Position numbers and translations under genes: made by a program
NCBI GenBank assembly: GCA_031261805.1
Contig: JAISIX010000123.1
Span: 1 to 36,938, forward strand
Direction of reading: 5' to 3'
DNA length: 36,938 bases
Source: Mediterranea sp. (in: CFB group bacteria)
GTDB lineage: Bacteria; Bacteroidota; Bacteroidia; Bacteroidales; Bacteroidaceae
Shown: piece after piece, positions 17,171-23,996 of the stretch
Numbering within the stretch: the stretch's first letter is position 1
Layout: each line of letters starts with the position of its first letter
Notes under the pieces: model-generated
The model's input: the letters and a program-made list of their open reading frames with translations, nothing else
Told to the model about the DNA's origin: nothing
Databases searched by the model: none

Positions 17171-19162
17171 ATGAAAACCAATCTTAGTTCGCAAATCACT
17201 CTCCATAGGGTTTCCCCCAGGTATTACCGACCGGAGAATGCGTTTGAAAAGTCAGTGTTGACTCGACTGGAGAAAATCCCCACCGACATCTATGAGTCGG
17301 TAGAAGAAGGAGCCTCTTACGTGGCCCGCGAGATAGCTCAGACCATCCGCGAAAAACAAAAAGCCGGACGCTTCTGCGTATTGGCGCTGGCAGGTGGAAA
17401 CTCACCCAGCCACGTGTACGCCGACCTCATCCGGATGCACAAAGAAGAGGGACTCAGCTTCCGCAACGTCGTCATCTTCAACATGTACGAATACTATCCC
17501 TTGGCCCCCGACGCTGCCAACAGCAACCTCAACGAGCTGAAGAGCACGTTCCTCGACCAGATAGACATCGACCCACAGAATATCTTCAGCCCCAACGGCA
17601 CGGTGAGCAAGGACGCCATCTTCGACTTCTGCCGCCTCTACGAGCAACGCATCGAGAGCTTCGGCGGAATCGACATCGCCTTGCTGGGCATCGGACGCAT
17701 GGGCAACATCGCCTTCAACGAACCCGGCTCGCGACGCAACTCCACCACCCGGCTGATCCTACTCGACAACGCTTCGCGCGACGAGGCGTCCAAACTCTTC
17801 GGCTCGATGGACAGCACGCCCATCAGCTCCATCACCATGGGCGTATCCACCATCCTGTCGGCCAAGAAAGCTTACCTGCTGGCATGGGGCGAAAACAAGG
17901 CAACGATGATTAAGGAGTGTGTAGAAGGACCCATCACCGACACCATCCCCGCCTCATTCCTACAGACGCACAACAACGCCCACGTAGTGATCGACCTCCC
18001 CGCGGCCATGAACCTCACCCGCATACAACGCCCTTGGCTGGTGACCTCCTGCGAATGGACGGACAAACTCATCCGCAGCGCCATTGTCTGGCTCTGCCAA
18101 CTCACCAAGAAACCCATCCTGAAGCTGACCAATAAGGACTACAACGAGAACGGGCTGAGCGAGCTGCTCGCCCTCTACGGCTCGGCCTACAACGTCAACA
18201 TCAAGATATTCAACGACCTGCAGCACACCATCACCGGATGGCCGGGCGGCAAGCCGAACGCCGACGACACCTATCGTCCCGAACGCGCCAAACCGTTCCC
18301 CAAACGGGTCATCATCTTCTCGCCGCACCCCGACGACGATGTCATCTCCATGGGAGGCACGCTACGTCGCCTTGTGGAGCAGAAGCACGAAGTGCACGTA
18401 GCCTACGAAACCTCCGGCAACATCGCCGTGGGTGACGAAGAGGTAATCCGCTTCCTCCACTTCATCAACGGCTTCAACCAAATCTTCAACGAAAGCGCCG
18501 ACCAGGTCATCAACGAGAAGTACGCCGAGATACGTAAGTTCCTCGCCGAGAAGAAGGACGGCGACATCGATACGCGCGACATCCTTACCATCAAAGGCCT
18601 CATCCGCCGTGGCGAGGCACGCACCGCCTGCGCCTTCAACAACGTACCGCTGGAACGTTGCCACTTCCTCGACCTGCCGTTCTACGAGACGGGGCGCATC
18701 CAGAAGAACCCCATCAGCGAGGCCGACGTAGAAATCGTGCGCAACCTCCTGCGTGAAGTGAAGCCTCACCAGATATTCGTGGCCGGCGACCTGGCCGACC
18801 CGCACGGCACGCACCGCGTCTGCACCGATGCCGTCTTCGCCGCCGTCGACCTCGAGAAGGAAGAGGGAGCCAAGTGGCTGAAGGACTGCCGCATCTGGAT
18901 GTATCGTGGCGCTTGGGCCGAATGGGAAATAGAGAACATCGAGATGGCCGTGCCCATCAGTCCCGAGGAGCTACGCGCCAAACGAAACGCCATCCTCAAG
19001 CACCAGTCGCAGATGGAGAGCGCGCCCTTCCTCGGCAACGACGAACGCCTCTTCTGGCAACGCAGCGAGGACCGCAACCGCAGCACCGCCCTGCTCTACG
19101 ATGAGCTGGGACTGGCATCCTACGAGGCCATGGAAGCTTTCGTGGAGTACATCCCGCTGTAA
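17171..19162 (+). CDS. NagB-like domain fused to PIG-L/LmbE deacetylase domain
   Basis: A 663-residue cytoplasmic protein. Residues about 25-300 follow the glucosamine-6-phosphate deaminase fold (LALAGGNSPSHVYADL; IAFNEPGSRRNSTTR). Residues about 375-660 form a PIG-L zinc deacetylase (SPHPDDDVISMGG with His386/Asp388/Asp389; DPHGTHR with His545/His548). In the deaminase half, residues aligned with E. coli Asp72, Asp141 and His143 are Tyr106, Met177 and Asn179, while Glu184 (Glu148) is kept. The deaminase half may therefore be inactive or altered. Proteins of this fused layout occur across Bacteroidetes and are often annotated nagB. A role in amino-sugar deacetylation or sensing is inference. 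It has its own promoter and a strong terminator. Confidence 0.88.
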   Translation: MKTNLSSQITLHRVSPRYYRPENAFEKSVLTRLEKIPTDIYESVEEGASYVAREIAQTIREKQKAGRFCVLALAGGNSPSHVYADLIRMHKEEGLSFRNVVIFNMYEYYPLAPDAANSNLNELKSTFLDQIDIDPQNIFSPNGTVSKDAIFDFCRLYEQRIESFGGIDIALLGIGRMGNIAFNEPGSRRNSTTRLILLDNASRDEASKLFGSMDSTPISSITMGVSTILSAKKAYLLAWGENKATMIKECVEGPITDTIPASFLQTHNNAHVVIDLPAAMNLTRIQRPWLVTSCEWTDKLIRSAIVWLCQLTKKPILKLTNKDYNENGLSELLALYGSAYNVNIKIFNDLQHTITGWPGGKPNADDTYRPERAKPFPKRVIIFSPHPDDDVISMGGTLRRLVEQKHEVHVAYETSGNIAVGDEEVIRFLHFINGFNQIFNESADQVINEKYAEIRKFLAEKKDGDIDTRDILTIKGLIRRGEARTACAFNNVPLERCHFLDLPFYETGRIQKNPISEADVEIVRNLLREVKPHQIFVAGDLADPHGTHRVCTDAVFAAVDLEKEEGAKWLKDCRIWMYRGAWAEWEIENIEMAVPISPEELRAKRNAILKHQSQMESAPFLGNDERLFWQRSEDRNRSTALLYDELGLASYEAMEAFVEYIPL

Positions 19163-19225
19163 GAAGAGAAACGAGGAGACAAACGCTGACAAACAGAATC
19201 GGCGGCAAGGCTCCAGCCTATAATC

Positions 19226-19262
19226 AAAAAGAGAGGGAAGCGCAACACTTCCCTCTCTTTTT
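19226..19262 (+). terminator. Rho-independent terminator after the NagB-like/PIG-L gene
   Basis: A 15-bp perfect stem (19226-19240 with 19248-19262), loop CGCAACA, ending in a T tract. Its last bases lie directly before the next gene's -7 element at 19267. Confidence 0.88.
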
Positions 19263-19266
19263 TGTT

Positions 19267-19274
19267 TACCTTTG
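19267..19274 (+). promoter_or_regulatory. -7 element for the secreted amidase-like gene
   Basis: TACCTTTG matches TAnnTTTG and is 20 bases before the ATG at 19295. It lies inside the longer open frame from a TTG at 19262, which rules against that upstream start. Confidence 0.68.
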
Positions 19275-19294
19275 CAGACGCATCCATAACAACA

Positions 19295-22210
19295 ATGAAA
19301 AAATTATCTCTACTCATCCTATTCCTTGTGGTGGCAGGCAACCACCTCCTCTTCGCCCAAGACATTGAGCGGAACGTACAAGAACGGCTCACCACCTACT
19401 TCGCCGGCTACACCATCCCAGTGAAGGCCGGCCAGCCCTCGCTAAAGAGCGTCAGCATCGATTTCGATCGCAAAAGCATCGACATATACGCCTCCGACAG
19501 CTTTGCCTACCAACCCTTCCGCCCCCAGACCGTCACGGACATCTACCACCAAGTGCAAGCCCTGCTGCCCGGCCCGGTGTACTACTACAAACTGCGCATC
19601 CATGCCGACGGGCGCCTCCTCGAGGACCTCGTGCCCAACTACTACCGCGAGAAGCGGAAAGACAAGAGCCGCCTCGCCACCGGCACCGAGTACAAAGGCG
19701 ACCCATGGGTAGAGAACACCTCGCGCCCCAACGAAGTGTCGCGCGGACTGCAAAACCGACACATCGCCCTCTGGCCCAGCCACGGCAGATACTACAAGAA
19801 CGACAAGCAGATCTGGGAGTGGCAACGCCCCCGCCTCTTCTGCACCACCGAGGACCTCTTCACCCAATCCTTCGTACTCCCCTACGTCATCCCGATGCTC
19901 GAGAACGCCGGTGCCATCGTCTACACCCCGCGCGAACGCGACACGCAACGACACGAAGTCATCGTGGACAACGACCGCCGCACCTCCTCCCTCTACCTCG
20001 AGCAGGACAGCCGCAAGGCACGCTGGAGCACACCCGCCGCCACGCCGGGATTCGCACAGCTGAAAAGCGTCTATGCCGATGGCGAGAACCCCTTCGCCGA
20101 CGGCACCTGCCGCACCATCGCCACCGAGAAGCGGCGCAAGCGCGGGCAAGCCTTCGCCGAGTGGGCACCACAACTGCCCGAGCGGGGACGCTACGCCGTG
20201 TACGTCGCCTACCGCACCCTGCCCCGTAGCGTGAGCGACGCCCGCTACTCGGTGTACCACAACGGCGGCGTCACCACCTTCAAGGTGAACCAGCAGATGG
20301 GCGGAGGCACGTGGGTGTACCTCGGCACCTTCGAGTTCGACAAAGGAAGCAATGACTACAACATGGTGGTGCTCACCAACGAGAGCGACGAGCACGGCGT
20401 AGTGTGCGCCGATGCCGTGCGCTTTGGCGGAGGAATGGGCAACATCGCCCGCGGCGGACACACCAGCGGTCTGCCCCGCTACCTCGAAGGAGCGCGCTAC
20501 GCCGCCCAGTGGAACGGACTGCCGTACCAAGTCTACGCGGGCCGGAAGGGAGCGAACGACTACGCCGACGACATCAACACACGCTCCAACGCCGTGAACT
20601 ACCTCAACGGAGGGTCGGCCTTCAACCCGAACGAGCCGGGCCTGCGCGTGCCACTCGAGATGACCCTCGGTCTGCACAGCGACGCGGGCGCCGACCGGGC
20701 CGGCAACGTGATAGGCACGCTGGGCATCTACACCACCGACTTCAACGAAGGGCGTCTCGCCACAGGCACCGACCGCTATGCCTCGCGCGACCTCACCGAC
20801 CTCCTCCTCACGCAAGTGAGCCAAGACATCAGCACCACCTACAACCGCCCCTGGACCCGACGGGCAATGTGGAACCGCAACTATAGCGAGACACGCCTGC
20901 CCGACGTGGCGAGCACCATCGTCGAACTGCTCTCGCACCAGAATTTCGCCGACATGCAATGGGGGCACGACCCCAACTTCAAGTTCACCGTGGGACGCGC
21001 CATCTACAAAGGCATCCTACGCTTCGTCAGCGGCCAGCACGGCAAGGAGTACGTGGTTCAGCCCCTGCCCGTCAGCCATTTCGCCATCGCCTTCGGCCCC
21101 AAGAAGAACACCGTGGAGCTAAGCTGGCAGGCCGAGAACGACCCCTTGGAACCCACCGCCACGCCGCGCGACTACATCGTCTACACCCGCATCGGCTACG
21201 GCGGCTTCGACAACGGCACGCTGGTGCACAAACCCTCGTACACCCTGAAGATAGAACCCGGGCTGGTCTACTCCTTCAAGGTGACGGCCGTCAACCGTGG
21301 CGGCGAGAGCTTCCCCTCCGAAATCCTCTCGGCCTACCGCGCCAAGCAAGAGCAGGGACGGGTGCTCATCGTCAACGGGTTCGACCGCCTCAGCGGCCCT
21401 GCCATCGTCAACACGGCGGACAGCGTCGGGTTCGACATCAACCGCGACCCCGGCGTGGCCTACCTCGCCAACCTCTCGTACAGCGGGGCACAGCTCGGCT
21501 TCGACCCCGCCAAGGCCGGTGGCGAAGGGATGGGCAGCCTCGGCTATAGCGGTGGCGAGCTGGAAGGGCGGACGGTAGCCGGCAATACGTTCGACTATCC
21601 CTTCGTACACGGCAAAGCCATACAGGCGGCCCGGCGTTTCAGCTTCGTGTCGTGCAGCGCCCGCGCGGTAGAGAGCGGGGCGGTCGACCTGCAAGCCTAT
21701 CCCATGGTCGACTACATCCTCGGGCTGGAGAAAGAACAGCCTGATGCCAAAGTATATTACAAGACCTTCTCCTCCGACATGCAACGCCTCCTCACCTCCT
21801 ACCTCCGCTCTGGCGGCAGCCTGTTGGTGAGCGGCGCCTACATCGGCAGCGACATGAGCGCCACTCAGGGCGGCCGCGAGTTCACCGAGCGCATCCTCAA
21901 GTACGGCTACCAAGGCAGTATAACCGACAAACAGGTGTCAGAGGTCACCGGCATGGGGCACACCTTTGGCTTGCCCCGCCAGATGAACGAGCGGCAATAC
22001 TCCCTACCCGCCGTCGACTGCATCGTACCCGCCGACGGAGCCTTCCCCCTCTTCACCTACTCCACCGGGAGCTGCGCCGGCACGGCCTACCAAGGCGCCG
22101 ACTATCGCACCATCGCCCTTGGCTTCCCCTTCGAGAGCATCACCTCCGACGAGGCGCTGGCCAGCCTCATGGCAGGGATGCTCCGGTTCCTCATGGGGAG
22201 TTCCCGATGA
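19295..22210 (+). CDS. Secreted amidase_3-like protein with golvesin-type insert
   Basis: A 971-residue exported protein. The ATG at 19295 gives a clean signal peptide (MKKLSLLILFLVVAGNHLLF, then AQ). Often labelled xanthan lyase in Bacteroides, but the pattern I see is an N-acetylmuramoyl-L-alanine amidase fold: His163 (WPSHGRYY), Glu186 (TTEDLFTQ), then AGAIVYTPRERD, later His461 (GLHSDAG) and Glu544 (STIVELLSHQN). Between them, residues about 230-400 form a beta-rich golvesin/Xly-like domain (YAVYVAYRTL; TWVYLGTFEF; VVCADAVRFGGG). An FN3-like segment (about 615-690) and a C-terminal flavodoxin-like or GATase-like region follow. A peptidoglycan or polysaccharide substrate is inference. Confidence 0.8.
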   Translation: MKKLSLLILFLVVAGNHLLFAQDIERNVQERLTTYFAGYTIPVKAGQPSLKSVSIDFDRKSIDIYASDSFAYQPFRPQTVTDIYHQVQALLPGPVYYYKLRIHADGRLLEDLVPNYYREKRKDKSRLATGTEYKGDPWVENTSRPNEVSRGLQNRHIALWPSHGRYYKNDKQIWEWQRPRLFCTTEDLFTQSFVLPYVIPMLENAGAIVYTPRERDTQRHEVIVDNDRRTSSLYLEQDSRKARWSTPAATPGFAQLKSVYADGENPFADGTCRTIATEKRRKRGQAFAEWAPQLPERGRYAVYVAYRTLPRSVSDARYSVYHNGGVTTFKVNQQMGGGTWVYLGTFEFDKGSNDYNMVVLTNESDEHGVVCADAVRFGGGMGNIARGGHTSGLPRYLEGARYAAQWNGLPYQVYAGRKGANDYADDINTRSNAVNYLNGGSAFNPNEPGLRVPLEMTLGLHSDAGADRAGNVIGTLGIYTTDFNEGRLATGTDRYASRDLTDLLLTQVSQDISTTYNRPWTRRAMWNRNYSETRLPDVASTIVELLSHQNFADMQWGHDPNFKFTVGRAIYKGILRFVSGQHGKEYVVQPLPVSHFAIAFGPKKNTVELSWQAENDPLEPTATPRDYIVYTRIGYGGFDNGTLVHKPSYTLKIEPGLVYSFKVTAVNRGGESFPSEILSAYRAKQEQGRVLIVNGFDRLSGPAIVNTADSVGFDINRDPGVAYLANLSYSGAQLGFDPAKAGGEGMGSLGYSGGELEGRTVAGNTFDYPFVHGKAIQAARRFSFVSCSARAVESGAVDLQAYPMVDYILGLEKEQPDAKVYYKTFSSDMQRLLTSYLRSGGSLLVSGAYIGSDMSATQGGREFTERILKYGYQGSITDKQVSEVTGMGHTFGLPRQMNERQYSLPAVDCIVPADGAFPLFTYSTGSCAGTAYQGADYRTIALGFPFESITSDEALASLMAGMLRFLMGSSR

Positions 22211-22398
22211 TTGTGGCATGTACGCACGCAGGAAGAAGGTAAGCCGCTATCAATCCATGGCATGTAGATGGGTAGGCAGGGGGCGTCTGCTTCCATCCCT
22301 ATGGGTGTGTTTCAGCTCTCCCCCCTACGTGTTTTTTTGCATTTCTATTCTCACTACTCTCACAGTAGCTCGTTACTTATTGGTAACCAATACGTTAA

Positions 22399-22452
22399 GA
22401 CCATGATATTAGCCATGATATTAGCATGATATTAGGAGCTACTATCATGGTC
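22399..22452. repeat. Three copies of CATGATATTAG within a 10-bp inverted repeat
   Basis: CATGATATTAG occurs at 22402, 22414 and 22425, a spacing of 12 and 11 bases. The block is bounded by GACCATGATA (22399-22408) and its complement TATCATGGTC (22443-22452). It might end the transcript of the upstream secreted-protein gene, 190 bases away. Confidence 0.8.
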
Positions 22453-22497
22453 CTTTCCTAAGCAAACATTTTACCAAATTCTGTGTGAATTCTTTCT

Positions 22498-22684
22498 CAG
22501 CACGTTGGGGCTTTTTTCCCAACACGGTGGAACTTTTTTCCCAACGCGTTGGAACTTTCTTCCCAAGGCGGTGGGACTTTTTTCCCAAGGCGTTGGGACT
22601 TTCTTCCCAACACCGTGGGACTTTCTTCCCAAGGCGTTGGGACTTCTTTCCCAACACGGTGGGACTTTCTCCCAACACAGTCGG
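22498..22684. repeat. 22-bp tandem repeat, about 8.5 copies
   Basis: Units begin at 22498, 22520, 22542, 22564, 22586, 22608, 22630 and 22652 (the last one base shorter) with a partial unit from 22673. The unit is roughly CAAnnCGKTGGGACTTTYTTCC (K is G or T, Y is C or T). Across each unit boundary, TCCCAA...TTGGGA forms a small palindrome, so every copy can fold into a hairpin. The variable positions are mainly in the CGC loop part and in the T run. Open frames through it on both strands are low-complexity and rejected as genes. Confidence 0.92.
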
Positions 22685-22858
22685 AAAGATGAGACAATAG
22701 GGTGGTCCGCTCAAGGTATATGCTTTTGCAGGACGAGACAATCTTTGCCGCCGCAAGCCCGGGGCTAAGCTCCTCCCAATGCTAAGGAACAATATTGGAC
22801 AACCAATAGTAGGATTAAGAAGTCAAACCAGTCAACCAAAATCAGGACGAGACACACA

Positions 22859-22912
22859 GTGAGAGTAACTTTACCCTCACGGTTACCATCACGGTTACTT
22901 TCACGGGCTAAC
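22859..22912. repeat. 12-bp direct repeats TCACGGTTAC
   Basis: TCACGGTTAC at 22877 and 22889, and a variant (TCACGGGCTA) at 22901, are spaced exactly 12 bases. Just before them GTGAGAGTAA (22859-22868) and TTACCCTCAC (22871-22880) form an inverted pair with one mismatch. Confidence 0.75.
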
Positions 22913-23444
22913 CATCTTGTTTATAATGCATTACGCTATATACAGTGAGGGTATGAGGGTAAAAGACGAAAAAAAACATTCTAGGAGGGAGAAGTCAAAG
23001 GGATGCAATGCTCGCTGTACAATAGGCCACCTGTCAAGCAGTGTACGGGAGAGTTGCTCTCAATCCTCCCGTTTATCGTACCTTTCGCCCACCGGTTCTT
23101 CATTTCCAAGTACAGTATAAACACCGATTATTCCCAGTACCCCATGAAGGCTTACCTTACGACTGGCCCAATCCCAGCCGAAAAGGCTCATCTTTCTCAA
23201 AATAAATACCCCAAACATGGCAAGTTCTCTGTTTTTATAGCTACTTTTGTCCGCATATCCGACTCGGTCATTATATTTTTTGCGATGCTATGATAAGTCG
23301 CTTATTAGCCTCCTCAATTGGTTGATGACTGTTCGGTGATTGACAAATAGAGAATGTTTGAAGGTGTGCTAAGCAAGCTTGATACGGATTTAAGGTGCGG
23401 TATTGAATATAGCGCATTGACATATAGATTCATACAAATATTGC

Positions 23445-23678
23445 GTTGTGAATGCCCTGAATTTGAAGGGTGGTAACAACAGTTTTCCAGTCCTGAAGGA
23501 TATGCCGCAAGTTGTGAATGCCCTGAATTTGAAGGGTGGTAACAACCTCGACGTAGTTGAATGCAATCACCATTTCGTTGTGAATGCCCTGAATTTGAAG
23601 GGTGGTAACAATCTAAGTTACTATTCATAATTGTACTGTGTTGTTGTGAATGCCCTGAATTTGTAGGGTGATAACAAC
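23445..23678 (+). CRISPR. Type VI-B CRISPR array, 4 repeats and 3 spacers
   Basis: 36-base repeats at 23445-23480, 23511-23546, 23577-23612 and 23643-23678 flank three spacers of exactly 30 bases. The repeat begins GTTGTGAATG and ends GGTAACAAC. Its ends pair (GTTGT with ACAAC) and an inner stem CCCT/AGGG (repeat positions 11-14 and 23-26) closes an 8-base loop. Repeat length, spacer length, terminal GTTG/CAAC and internal TTTGA..GGG match known Cas13b direct repeats in the same orientation as cas13b. Repeats 1 and 2 are identical. Repeat 3 ends in T instead of C, still able to pair as G-U. Repeat 4 differs at positions 22 (A to T) and 29 (G to A), both outside the stems. Processing by Cas13b gives spacer-then-repeat crRNAs. 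Confidence 0.96.
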
Positions 23679-23757
23679 CGCAAAACACCGGGTGTATTGG
23701 ATGATATTATATACGTTCACTATTTGTCCCTCCCCTCCTTAAGGCGGAAGCTGTATC

Positions 23758-23804
23758 ATAAGTCGGTACGGATAACGCCTCCGGCGTTATCCGTACCGAC
23801 TTAT
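23758..23804. repeat. Perfect 22-bp hairpin between the array and cas13b
   Basis: The arms 23758-23779 and 23783-23804 are fully complementary around a TCC loop. The following bases CTATTT are only weakly T-rich. It may end the array transcript, act as a processing or stability element, or be a short mobile palindrome. Its GTCGGTACGG also occurs at 10186-10195, in the rnfE-rnfA gap. Confidence 0.9.
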
Positions 23805-23951
23805 CTATTTCAGATACTACCGCCGTGACAAAACCACATACAACATGGCATACGCCAACCATACCGAACGGAATGTCACTCGAATGTCCTCCTTCTGCGA
23901 GCACCTCTCATTTTTGCACGGACACCATGACGCATCGTAGGATTAAATTTG

Positions 23952-23959
23952 TATCTTTG
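23952..23959 (+). promoter_or_regulatory. -7 element for cas13b
   Basis: TATCTTTG, an exact TAnnTTTG match, 37 bases before the cas13b ATG and 147 bases after the hairpin. It indicates that cas13b is transcribed separately from the array. No -33 TTTG was found at normal spacing. Confidence 0.65.
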
Positions 23960-23996
23960 CCACAAAAGAGTCAGTATTCATTAATATCGATAGAAG

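Larger units (their letters stand above)
22211..23444. other. 1.2-kb gene-free, repeat-rich region before the CRISPR array
   Basis: No convincing gene is present on either strand. The short open frames lack recognisable domains and mostly follow the repeats. The stretch contains three groups of short tandem repeats (listed separately). It also has a possible -7 element TACTTTTG at 23242-23249 (+) that could serve the CRISPR array 200 bases on. The last 130 bases before the array are AT-rich, as in CRISPR leaders. No csx27, csx28, cas1, cas2 or transposase fragment is seen. Confidence 0.7.

Noticed and set aside
19442..20968. 508-residue minus-strand open frame
   Set aside because: It is the antisense shadow of the secreted amidase-like gene, produced by high GC content. 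It is Val/Gly/Ala-rich without motifs.
22445..22792. Low-complexity open frames on both strands (repeated FFP/WDFFP or GKKS)
   Set aside because: They are translations of the 22-bp tandem repeat. Three frames show the same pattern and no start signal or domain is present.
23060..23218. 52-residue minus-strand frame with a hydrophobic middle (LHGVLGIIGVYTVL)
   Set aside because: Considered as a csx-like or small membrane protein. It is too short for Csx27 or Csx28, lacks a promoter at normal spacing, and stops in mid-sequence. It could be a decayed gene, but the evidence is insufficient.
23448..23630. 60-residue open frame with a repeated NALNLKGGNN motif
   Set aside because: It is the CRISPR array read as protein. 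The 66-base repeat-spacer period is a multiple of three, so the frame stays open by arithmetic.
23707..23904. 65-residue minus-strand frame between the array and cas13b
   Set aside because: It runs through the perfect hairpin and has no recognisable domain, so it is more likely chance than coding.
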